This document shows, piece after piece, positions 35,457 to 42,635 of a DNA stretch of 64,000 nucleotides (positions are counted from its first letter, which is position 1; each line of letters opens with the position of its first letter). The notes beneath the pieces were generated by a model. The model ran no database searches. It saw only the letters and a program-made list of their open reading frames with translations, and had not been told where the DNA came from. The DNA comes from JAMHWF01 sp964371405 (lineage in GTDB: Bacteria; Pseudomonadota; Gammaproteobacteria; Burkholderiales; Burkholderiaceae_C). The position numbers were made by a program, and so were the translations under genes. The DNA lies in contig CAYJLV010000009.1 of the NCBI GenBank assembly GCA_964371405.1, positions 43,631 to 107,630 on the forward strand, read 5' to 3'.

Positions 35457-36644
35457 TCAGCGCGGCACCAGCACCCACATGCGCAGCGGCTGCTTCATGC
35501 GCCCGGCGTGGTCTTCGGCGCCGTCGCCCCAGCCCCAGAAATAGTCGGCGCGCACCGCGCCGGTGATCGCGCTGCCGGTGTCCTGCGCGACGACGAGGCG
35601 CTGCAGCGGGCGCGGTGCTCCGTTGGGCGGCGCCGGCGGCAGCGTCGGCTCTGTCGTGTCGATCCACACCGGCGTGCCGTAGGGCACGGCGTCGCGGTCG
35701 ACGGCGATGCTGCGCCCCGGCGTCAGCGGCACGCCCTGCGCGCCGTTCGGGCCGACGGCGGGGTCGGGCAACGGCTCCTCGCGGAAGAAGACGTAGCGCG
35801 GGTTGGCGGCGAGCATCTCGGGCACGCGCTGCGGATTCGCGCGCGCCCAGGCCTTGATCGTCGGCCACGACGCCTGGTCGAGCGGGAACGCGCCGCGCGC
35901 GACGAGCCAGCGCCCGACCGAGTTGTACGGATGGTCGTTGTGGCCGGCGTAGGCGGCGCGCAGCAGACGGCGCCGTCCGTCGGCTTCGTTCATGAGCAGG
36001 CGCCCCGAGCCCTGCACCTGCAGCACGAGGGCATCGAGCGGGTCGCCGACCCAGGCGATCTCGCGGCCGCGCAGCGCGGCGCGCGCCGCGGGCAGCGTTT
36101 CGATCTGGGCCCGCGTGTACCAGGGCTTCTTCGTCGCGAGGTCGGGCGGCGGGCCGTGCAGCGGGATCTGGAAGCCGGGCCGCGGCACGCGCGCCGCCTC
36201 GATCAGCGGCTCGAAGTAGCCGGTGATCAGGCCTTCGGCCTGGCCGTCGTGCGACTCGACGCGAAACGGCTGCAGGCGCGCCTGCAGCCAGTGCCGCACG
36301 CGCGCCTCGTCGGGTTCGCGCAGCGCGCGCGCCGACGCGCAGGCCGCGAGCCAGTCGGGCGCCGGCTTGTCGCAGCTGCGCAGCAGCGCGGGCCAGACGT
36401 GGATCGTCGTGTCTTGCGTCCAGCCGGGCAGATCGCTCCACGCGGCGGCGACCCAGCGCGCGCGCGGCGTGGTGCGCACGACCGGGGCGGCCGACGCGGC
36501 TGCGGCCGGACCGGCAGCGGGCGGCGCGGGTGCGGCGGGACGCGGCGGCGGGTGCGCGTCGTACAACGGCGTCGAGCAGGCCGCGACTCCTAGAATCGCC
36601 GCGGCGATCGCTGTGCGCCGCGACGTTGCCGGAGTTCGAACCAT
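35457..36644 (-). CDS. mltA: Membrane-bound lytic murein transglycosylase A
   Basis: A 395-aa outer-membrane lipoprotein that cleaves peptidoglycan to anhydro-muropeptides. The lipobox is in AAAILGVAACSTP (Cys about residue 23), followed by a Pro/Ala-rich linker to about residue 60. The MltA domain and the C-terminal 3D domain follow: GLITGYFEPLIEAAR, VLQVQGSGRL, GAFPLDQASWPTIKAW, LVVAQDTGSAITGAVRADYFWG. The catalytic Asp lies in AQDTGSAI. Its ATG overlaps the ATG of the divergent 42-aa gene by two bases. Confidence 0.93.
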   Translation of the reverse strand: MVRTPATSRRTAIAAAILGVAACSTPLYDAHPPPRPAAPAPPAAGPAAAASAAPVVRTTPRARWVAAAWSDLPGWTQDTTIHVWPALLRSCDKPAPDWLAACASARALREPDEARVRHWLQARLQPFRVESHDGQAEGLITGYFEPLIEAARVPRPGFQIPLHGPPPDLATKKPWYTRAQIETLPAARAALRGREIAWVGDPLDALVLQVQGSGRLLMNEADGRRRLLRAAYAGHNDHPYNSVGRWLVARGAFPLDQASWPTIKAWARANPQRVPEMLAANPRYVFFREEPLPDPAVGPNGAQGVPLTPGRSIAVDRDAVPYGTPVWIDTTEPTLPPAPPNGAPRPLQRLVVAQDTGSAITGAVRADYFWGWGDGAEDHAGRMKQPLRMWVLVPR

Positions 36645-36771
36645 GTGGGTGATTGTGCTGGAAGCGATGGCTGCGCTCGCGCTGCTCGTCTTCATCGTCT
36701 GGTGGACGATGTTCTCGGGGCGGCACCGCGGCGAGCCGCGCGACGCGGACGACGACGACAGCGCGCGCTGA
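36643..36771 (+). CDS. Small single-pass membrane protein, 42 aa
   Basis: A short frame starting MWVIVLEAMAALALLVFIVW, one membrane helix, then a charged tail SGRHRGEPRDADDDDSAR. The start codon shares two bases with the divergent mltA start, so both genes would have very short or leaderless transcripts, or one start is wrong. The helix-plus-acidic-tail design is typical of real small membrane proteins. Function unknown. Confidence 0.5.
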   Translation: MWVIVLEAMAALALLVFIVWWTMFSGRHRGEPRDADDDDSAR

Positions 36772-36790
36772 TCACGGCGCGAGCGCGCCA

Positions 36791-37162
36791 TCAGTGCAGC
36801 GAATGACCCATCGTCAACTCGAACGGCGCGATCGGCGCCTCGAACCAGTGCGCTTCTTCCGTGATGCAGAAGTAGGTGCCGCGCATGCTGCCGCGCGGCG
36901 CGCCGATGCGCGTCCAGCTCGTGTACTCGAACTGCTCGCCGGGCTGCAGCAGCGGCTGCTGGCCGACGACGGCCAGGCCGCGCACCTCCTCGGTGTGGCC
37001 GCCGGCTGTGATCAGCCAGTGGCGCGCGACGAGCTGCGCGGCGATGTCGCCCGTGTTGCGGACGGTCACGGTGTAGGCGAAGGCGTACTGGCCCTGCTCG
37101 GGCGACGACTGCTCGGGCAGAAAGCGCGTCGCGACGCTGCAGCTGAACTCGGGCTTGGGCAT
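36791..37162 (-). CDS. apaG: ApaG protein (Co2+/Mg2+ efflux-associated)
   Basis: A 123-aa single-domain ApaG protein, a fibronectin-III-like beta sandwich. It has FAYTVTVRNTGDIAAQLVARHWLITAG, GEQFEYTSWTRIGAPRGSMRGTY and the closing APIAPFELTMGHSLH. Length is the family norm. In Salmonella ApaG (CorD) affects cobalt resistance and magnesium efflux; its biochemical role remains unclear. It is divergent from rpe with 97 bp between starts. Confidence 0.93.
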   Translation of the reverse strand: MPKPEFSCSVATRFLPEQSSPEQGQYAFAYTVTVRNTGDIAAQLVARHWLITAGGHTEEVRGLAVVGQQPLLQPGEQFEYTSWTRIGAPRGSMRGTYFCITEEAHWFEAPIAPFELTMGHSLH

Positions 37163-37259
37163 GGGGCATTCTAGGCAGTGCGGCATTGCGCTGCGCCGGC
37201 GCCCCGCGCGTTGCGCTGTCTCTAGAATCAGGGCTCCCCCACGCCCGAGTTCTCGCCCC

Positions 37260-37952
37260 ATGGCACGCACCCCGTTGATCGCCCCGAGCCTGCTGTCGGC
37301 CGACTTCGCGCGCCTGGGCGACGAAGTGCGCGCCGTCATCGACGCCGGCGCCGACTGGATCCACTTCGACGTGATGGACAACCACTACGTGCCGAACCTG
37401 ACGTTCGGCCCGATGGTGTGCGAGGCGCTGCGCAAGCATGCGGTGAAGGCCGACGGCACGAAGGTGCCGATCGACGTGCACCTGATGGTCGAGCCGGTCG
37501 ACGCGCTGGCGCAGGCCTTCGCGAAGGCGGGCGCCGACCTGATCAGCTTCCACCCCGACGCGACGGCGCATGTCGACCGCACGCTGGGGCTGATCCGGCA
37601 GGCGGGCTGCAAGGCGGGGCTCGTCTTCAACCCGGCGGCGCCGCTCGACGTGCTGGAGTGGACGATCGACCAGCTCGACCTGGTGCTGCTGATGAGCGTG
37701 AACCCGGGTTTCGGCGGGCAGAGCTTCATCCCCGGTGTGCTCAAGAAGATCGAGCGCGTGCGCGCGCTGATCGACGCCAGCGGACGCGACATCCGGCTCG
37801 AAGTCGACGGCGGCATCAAGGTCGACAACATCGGCCGCGTCGCGGCGGCGGGTGCCGACACCTTCGTCGCCGGCAGCGCCGTGTTCGGCCAGCCCGACTA
37901 CAAGGCCGTGATCGACGCGATGCGCGCTGCGTGCCGCGAGGCCACGGGATGA
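37260..37952 (+). CDS. rpe: Ribulose-phosphate 3-epimerase
   Basis: A 230-aa TIM-barrel enzyme interconverting ribulose-5-phosphate and xylulose-5-phosphate in the pentose phosphate and Calvin pathways. IAPSLLSADFARLGDE, HFDVMDNHYVPNLTFGP, PIDVHLMVEP, MSVNPGFGGQSFIP and LEVDGGIKVDNI contain the metal and catalytic residues (two His, two Asp). It overlaps the next gene by 4 bp and heads the rpe-pirin-gph-trp cluster. rpe-gph-trpE linkage is common in betaproteobacteria. Confidence 0.95.
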   Translation: MARTPLIAPSLLSADFARLGDEVRAVIDAGADWIHFDVMDNHYVPNLTFGPMVCEALRKHAVKADGTKVPIDVHLMVEPVDALAQAFAKAGADLISFHPDATAHVDRTLGLIRQAGCKAGLVFNPAAPLDVLEWTIDQLDLVLLMSVNPGFGGQSFIPGVLKKIERVRALIDASGRDIRLEVDGGIKVDNIGRVAAAGADTFVAGSAVFGQPDYKAVIDAMRAACREATG

Positions 37953-38863
37953 ATGCCGACTCCGCGCTCGCAACCGTTGTCGTGCCTCGCACGCACGACC
38001 TGGGCGATGGCTTCGAGGTGCGGCGCGCGTTGCCGACCGTCGCGCGGCGCATGGTGGGGCCGTTCGTCTTCCTCGACCAGATGGGGCCGGCGCGCTTTGC
38101 CGCCGGCCATGGCCTCGACGTGCGTCCGCATCCGCACATCGGGCTGGCGACGCTCACCTACCTGTACGACGGCGAGATCCTGCATCGCGACAGCCTCGGC
38201 GTCGTGCAGCCGATCCGTGCCGGCGCGGTGAACTGGATGACGGCGGGCCGCGGCATCGTGCATTCGGAGCGCACCGCACCCGAGGTGCGCGCCGCCGGAT
38301 CGACGCTCGAGGGGCTGCAGCTATGGGTCGCGCTGCCGCAGCGCGACGAGGAATGCGAGCCGTCGTTCGTGCACCACCCGGCCGACATGCTGCCGGTGAT
38401 CGAAGGCGACGGCGTGCGCGCGCGCATCGTCGCCGGCGAAGCCTTCGGACGGCGCTCGCCGGTGGCGACGCGCTCGCCGCTCGTCTTCGTCGATCTGACG
38501 CTGCAGCCCGGCGCACGCATCGACGTGCCGGCGCTGCACGCCGAACAGGCGCTCTACGTCGTCGACGGCCGGCTCGGCCTCGGCGCCGACGGTGCATTCG
38601 ACGGCGGGCGCCTGCTCGTACTCAAGCCCGGCGCCGCCGTCACGCTGCGCGGCGCGGCGGGCGGACCGACGCGCTGCGTGCTGCTCGGCGGGGAGCCGAT
38701 GGACGGGCCGCGCTACCTGGCGTGGAACTTCGTCGCCAGCTCGGCCGAGCGCATCGAGCAGGCCAAGGCCGACTGGAAGGCGGGGCGCTTCGCTGCCGTG
38801 CCGGGCGAAACCGAGTTCATCCCGCTTCCCGACCTGCCCGGCCGCCCGGTTTCCTGGCCGTGA
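37949..38863 (+). CDS. Pirin-family protein
   Basis: A 304-aa bicupin of the pirin family. The N-terminal cupin keeps the metal ligands HPHIGLATLTYL and VNWMTAGRGIVHSE, and the second cupin contains LHAEQALYVVDGRLG. Some pirins are quercetin dioxygenases and others bind transcription or metabolic partners, so function here is open. It overlaps rpe (ATGA) and gph (GTGA) by 4 bp each, so it is translated as part of one operon, an uncommon guest between rpe and gph. Confidence 0.9.
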   Translation: MNADSALATVVVPRTHDLGDGFEVRRALPTVARRMVGPFVFLDQMGPARFAAGHGLDVRPHPHIGLATLTYLYDGEILHRDSLGVVQPIRAGAVNWMTAGRGIVHSERTAPEVRAAGSTLEGLQLWVALPQRDEECEPSFVHHPADMLPVIEGDGVRARIVAGEAFGRRSPVATRSPLVFVDLTLQPGARIDVPALHAEQALYVVDGRLGLGADGAFDGGRLLVLKPGAAVTLRGAAGGPTRCVLLGGEPMDGPRYLAWNFVASSAERIEQAKADWKAGRFAAVPGETEFIPLPDLPGRPVSWP

Positions 38864-39516
38864 AGCGCGCCGACTTCGACGCCGCGATCGTCGACCTCGA
38901 CGGCACGATGGTCGACACCGTCGGCGACTTCGTCGTCGCGCTCGGCCGCGTGCTCGGCGAGCTGGGCCTGCCGCCGGTCGATGCGGCCTTCGTCGCGCGC
39001 ACCGTCGGCCGCGGTTCCGAATACCTGATCCGCCGCACGCTCGAAGCGGTGGGCGGCGCGCCCGAGCTCTACGACCGTGCCTGGGCGCGCTATCAGCATC
39101 ACTACCTGGCGGTGAACGGCCACCACTCGGCCGTCTATGCCGGCGTGCGCGAAGGGCTGGCGGCGCTGCAGGCCAGCGGGCTCAAGCTGGCCTGCCTGAC
39201 CAACAAGCCGACGGCCTTCGCCGAGCCGCTGCTGCGCGACAAGGGCCTGGCAGGCTACTTCGCCGTCGTCCGCGGCGGCGACGCCTTCGAGCGCAAGAAG
39301 CCCGACCCGCTGCCGCTGCTGCGCACCTGCGAGGCGCTCGGCAGCGCGCCGGAGCGGACGCTCGTGATCGGCGACTCGCGCAACGACGCGCAGGCGGCAC
39401 GCGCTGCCGGCACGCCCGTCGTGCTGGTGACCTACGGCTACAACCACGGCGAGCCGGTGCGCGACGTCGATGCCGACCGCTGGGTCGACCGGCTCGACGA
39501 GGTGAAGCTCGTCTGA
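38860..39516 (+). CDS. gph: Phosphoglycolate phosphatase (HAD family)
   Basis: A 218-aa HAD-family phosphatase hydrolysing 2-phosphoglycolate. Motif I is DLDGTMVDT, motif II CLTNKP, motif III KKPDPLPLL, and motif IV GDSRNDAQAARAAG. The start is a GTG in a 4-bp overlap with the pirin gene. Position before trpE is the usual one for Gph in this group. A trpL leader begins 34 bp downstream. Confidence 0.93.
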   Translation: MKRADFDAAIVDLDGTMVDTVGDFVVALGRVLGELGLPPVDAAFVARTVGRGSEYLIRRTLEAVGGAPELYDRAWARYQHHYLAVNGHHSAVYAGVREGLAALQASGLKLACLTNKPTAFAEPLLRDKGLAGYFAVVRGGDAFERKKPDPLPLLRTCEALGSAPERTLVIGDSRNDAQAARAAGTPVVLVTYGYNHGEPVRDVDADRWVDRLDEVKLV

Positions 39517-39549
39517 ATCGCCGCATGCGCCTGCGCTAAACTGCGCAGC

Positions 39550-39627
39550 ATGTTCACGTCACGCAAGCACTTGCGCGGGTCGAGCGACCGGGGAGCCTGG
39601 TCCTGGCGTCGACCGGCGCTCGCCTAG
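39550..39627 (+). CDS. trpL: trp operon leader peptide
   Basis: A 25-codon frame encoding MFTSRKHLRGSSDRG followed by AWSWRRPALA and TAG. Two tryptophan codons (39598 and 39604) flank a serine codon close to the end, the hallmark of a leader peptide at which ribosome stalling reports low Trp-tRNA. It sits 132 bp upstream of trpE in the same strand. A TAAACT hexamer at 39536-39541 could be a promoter -10, but no good -35 is seen. Confidence 0.75.
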   Translation: MFTSRKHLRGSSDRGAWSWRRPALA

Positions 39628-39716
39628 CCGCACCGCGCAACGGTCGGCTTGCCTGCGTCAACCGCCGCACGCGCAGCGTGCACCGGTTGGCCGCCCCTCC
39701 CCAATGAATCCTGCGC

Positions 39717-39732
39717 GGCCGTCGCGACGGCC
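39717..39732 (+). promoter_or_regulatory. Palindrome in trpE leader (attenuator element candidate)
   Basis: GGCCGTCGCGACGGCC is a perfect 16-bp inverted repeat located 90 bp after the leader-peptide stop and 26 bp before trpE. In RNA it would form a strong stem. No U run follows, so it may be a Rho-independent-like pause or an anti-terminator partner. Its position between trpL and trpE supports an attenuation role. Confidence 0.5.
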
Positions 39733-39758
39733 AGCATCCGGGCCAGGAGGGCCCCCAC

Positions 39759-41243
39759 GTGATCACCGAAGCCGAGTTCCAGACGCTGGCCGCCGCCGGC
39801 CACAACCGCATTCCCCTCGTCGCTGAGGCGTTCGCCGACCTGGAGACGCCGCTGTCGCTCTACCTCAAGCTCGCGCGCGCCGGCGGCGACGGGCGCAACA
39901 GCTTCTTGCTCGAATCCGTGGTCGGCGGCGAGCGCTTCGGTCGCTATTCGTTCATCGGCCTGCCGGCGCGCACGCAGCTGCGCACGAACCGCTTTCGCAC
40001 CGAGGTGGTGACCGACGATGTCGTCGTCGAGACGCACGACGGCAACCCGCTCGAGTTCATCGAGAGCTACCAGGCCCGCTTCAATGTGACGCTGCCGCCC
40101 GGGCTGCCGCGCTTTTGCGGCGGGCTCGCGGGCTACTTCGGCTACGACGCAGTGCGCTACATCGAGCCGCGGCTGGCGAAGACGTGGAAGTCCGGCGGCA
40201 TCGACACACCCGACATCCTGCTGCTGCAGTGCGAAGAGCTGGCGGTGATCGACAACCTGTCGGGGCGGCTGTACCTGATCGTCTATGCCGACCCCGGGCA
40301 GCCCGGCGCCCGCGAGCGCGCGCAGCAGCGGCTTGCGGAGCTGCGCGAGCAGCTGAAAGCGAGCGTCGTCGCCCCCGAGGTGCGGCCCGCGCCCGAGCAG
40401 CCGGTCGAGCGCGGCTTCGCGCAGGACGACTACCTCGCCGCCGTGGCGAAGTCCAAGGAGTACATCGCCGCCGGCGACATGATGCAGGTGCAGATCGGCC
40501 AGCGGCTGGCCAAGCGCTACACGGCCGCGCCGCTGTCGCTGTACCGCTCGCTGCGCGCATTGAACCCGTCGCCGTACATGTATTTCTACGACCTGGGCGA
40601 GTTCCAGATCGTCGGGGCGTCGCCCGAGATCCTGGTGCGCCACGAGCACACGCCCGAAGGCGACAAGGTGACGATCCGCCCGCTCGCCGGCACGCGCCCG
40701 CGCGGCGCGACGCCCGAGCTCGACAAGGCGCTCGAAGAGGAACTCAAGGCCGACCCGAAGGAGCGCGCCGAGCACCTGATGCTGATCGACCTGGCGCGCA
40801 ACGACATTGGGCGCATCGCCAAGACGGGCAGCGTCAAGGTGACGGAGGCCTTCGTCGTCGAGCGCTACTCGCACGTGATGCACATCGTCAGCAACGTCGA
40901 GGGGCTGCTGAAGGACGGCATGACCAACCTCGACGTGCTGCGCGCCACCTTTCCCGCCGGCACGCTGACCGGCGCGCCCAAGATCCGCGCGATGGAGATC
41001 ATCGACGAGCTCGAGCCCGTCAAGCGCGGCATCTACGGCGGCGCCTGCGGCTACCTCAGCTTCGCCGGCGACATGGACGTCGCCATCGCGATCCGCACCG
41101 GCATCGTCAAGGACGGCGTGCTCTACGTGCAGGCGGCCGCCGGCATCGTCGCCGACTCCGTGCCCGAGATGGAGTGGAAGGAAACGGAAGCCAAGGCGCG
41201 CGCGCTCGTCCGCGCGGCCGAGTTGGTCGAGGAGGGGTTCTGA
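39759..41243 (+). CDS. trpE: Anthranilate synthase component I
   Basis: A 494-aa chorismate-binding enzyme making anthranilate from chorismate and ammonia. The N-terminal Trp-feedback region is present (LETPLSLYLKLA, ESVVGGERFGRYSFIG). The catalytic core includes QIGQRLAKRY, ASPEILVRHE, IRPLAGTRPRGAT, FPAGTLTGAPKIRAMEII and GACGYLSFAGDMDVAIAIRT. The start is GTG 39759 after CAGGAGGG. Normally trpG follows at once. Here a 19-kb island begins 1 bp after the trpE stop. Confidence 0.96.
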   Translation: MITEAEFQTLAAAGHNRIPLVAEAFADLETPLSLYLKLARAGGDGRNSFLLESVVGGERFGRYSFIGLPARTQLRTNRFRTEVVTDDVVVETHDGNPLEFIESYQARFNVTLPPGLPRFCGGLAGYFGYDAVRYIEPRLAKTWKSGGIDTPDILLLQCEELAVIDNLSGRLYLIVYADPGQPGARERAQQRLAELREQLKASVVAPEVRPAPEQPVERGFAQDDYLAAVAKSKEYIAAGDMMQVQIGQRLAKRYTAAPLSLYRSLRALNPSPYMYFYDLGEFQIVGASPEILVRHEHTPEGDKVTIRPLAGTRPRGATPELDKALEEELKADPKERAEHLMLIDLARNDIGRIAKTGSVKVTEAFVVERYSHVMHIVSNVEGLLKDGMTNLDVLRATFPAGTLTGAPKIRAMEIIDELEPVKRGIYGGACGYLSFAGDMDVAIAIRTGIVKDGVLYVQAAAGIVADSVPEMEWKETEAKARALVRAAELVEEGF

Positions 41244-41244
41244 C

Positions 41245-41262
41245 ATGCTCCTCATGATCGAC
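41245..41262 (+). other. Left island boundary (attL core, trpG start stub)
   Basis: ATGCTCCTCATGATCGAC follows the trpE stop by one base and matches the first six codons of trpG (right copy ATGCTGCTGATGATCGAC; 16 of 18 identical). Homology ends just after the GAC codon. This is the residue of the native trpG start left on the far side of the insertion. Confidence 0.8.
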
Positions 41263-41371
41263 CAACTTCAGGTGGGTCTCACGGCATCCCATCACGCCCC
41301 GCAAACCCGCGCCAGTGCTGGAGATTCTGGCTCTTGACGTCTCACGGTGGACCGCTCCAGCCCGTCGAAAA

Positions 41372-41390
41372 GCGGGTATCGATGCGGGTA
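41372..41390 (+). repeat. Left arm-type repeats of the island
   Basis: Two direct GCGGGTA heptamers (41372-41378, 41384-41390), start-to-start spacing 12 bp, both preceded by purine-rich bases. The same pair with the same spacing is found at the right end. They are likely arm sites for the integrase. Two copies of GTCTCACGG (41276, 41339) lie between the core and these repeats. Confidence 0.65.
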
Positions 41391-41400
41391 CCGAAAACGC

Positions 41401-42519
41401 ATGCAGATTTCCCGCCGCGACCTCTACAACCGGGTGTGGTCCACGCCCATGAGCAAGCTGGCCCGCGAGCTGGACATCTCGGATGTCGGTCTCGCCAAGG
41501 CCTGCCGCCGACACAGCATCCCTCGGCCCCCGCGCGGATACTGGGCCAAGCTGGCGGCTGGTAAGGCACCGCCCAAGCCAGCGCTGCCCACGTCCAAGAT
41601 CGATACGGTCGAGCTGGACGCGGCGCGGCATCGCATCGCGGAAACGCCAAAGGTCGAAATCGACCGAGCCAGCATCAAGGCCGCGCAGGCGGCGCAGGGC
41701 GAGGCCTTGGCGGGCGTGGCTTCCGCGACCTTCGAGCGGCTGACCAACGCGAAGCCTTCGGCGGACGGCTTCGTCACCTGCGGCTCATCGCGCGTGATTG
41801 CCTGTTCGCTCAGCACTGCGACGGTGGAGCGAGCTTGCCGGGTACTGGATGCGATCGAACGTGCCATGCCTGCAGCGGGTGCGCGCCTCGCTCACAACCA
41901 GGAAGCGAAACGCGTCGAGGTCGATGTCGGCGGCGAGCGCCTGGGCATCAGCCTCGCCGAGAACTACACGCGGACCGAGACGGTCGAGGTCGATCCGAAG
42001 TACTCGTGGATGAAGTCGCGGACCTTCATCTACCACTTCACCGGCGAACTGCGCCTGACGATCACGGGTGACTTCTCGGGCCGCAAGTCGTGGGCCGACG
42101 GCAAGCGCTCGCGCCTGGAGGAGAAGGTCGAAAGCATCGTCGCCGGCTTGGCGAGCGGCGCACAGGCGATCGCCCAGCTGAGGGCTGAGCGAGAGGAACA
42201 GCGCCGTCGCTGGGCGGAGGCAGCGCGCGAAGCGGAGATCGCCCGCGAGCGGCAGCGGCGCCTTCGGAACTTCTCAGATCAGCTTCAAAAGGAGGCTGCG
42301 GCCTGGCATCGGTACTGCGAGGTGAAAGCCTACGTCGAGCACCTGCAGAGCCAGATCAACGCGAGCGAAACGCTGTCCGAGCAGAGCCGGGAGTGGCTCA
42401 GACTGGCCACGCACCTGGCGCGATTGACCGATCCTACGAAGGCAAGGCTCGAGGCGCTGCAGTCCGGCATCTCGGGCTATGACTACGACTTGCCGTTCGG
42501 TCGGGCCATCGTGTCGTAA
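41401..42519 (+). CDS. Island-associated hypothetical protein with N-terminal HTH-like region
   Basis: A 372-aa protein. The N terminus (SRRDLYNRVWSTPMSKLARELD, then SDVGLAKACRRHSIPRPPRGYWAKLAAGK) is a recurring opening in a family of island-borne proteins and resembles a small helix-turn-helix. The C-terminal half is charged with a long coiled coil (about 240-320; EEQRRRWAEAAREAEIARERQRRLRN). I choose the ATG at 41401 because the family starts there; an ATG at 41347 would cross the integrase arm repeats. Function unknown, DNA binding inferred. Confidence 0.7.
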   Translation: MQISRRDLYNRVWSTPMSKLARELDISDVGLAKACRRHSIPRPPRGYWAKLAAGKAPPKPALPTSKIDTVELDAARHRIAETPKVEIDRASIKAAQAAQGEALAGVASATFERLTNAKPSADGFVTCGSSRVIACSLSTATVERACRVLDAIERAMPAAGARLAHNQEAKRVEVDVGGERLGISLAENYTRTETVEVDPKYSWMKSRTFIYHFTGELRLTITGDFSGRKSWADGKRSRLEEKVESIVAGLASGAQAIAQLRAEREEQRRRWAEAAREAEIARERQRRLRNFSDQLQKEAAAWHRYCEVKAYVEHLQSQINASETLSEQSREWLRLATHLARLTDPTKARLEALQSGISGYDYDLPFGRAIVS

Positions 42520-42635
42520 GCGGCGCCCTTGTATTGCACGTCGCCAAGGCCAAGCGCCGCACCAGGTCGAAGTTGATCAGGAGAGACCAAAGGCCGTCGG
42601 TCGAGCTGCCGGGCAGCAAGTCTGCTTGTCGACGA

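Noticed and set aside
41245..41300. A truncated second trpG gene after trpE
   Set aside because: Only six codons match. It is an attachment-site stub, not a gene.
41372..41390. GCGGGTA repeats as a CRISPR array
   Set aside because: Only two 7-bp units per end, no spacer structure and no cas genes.
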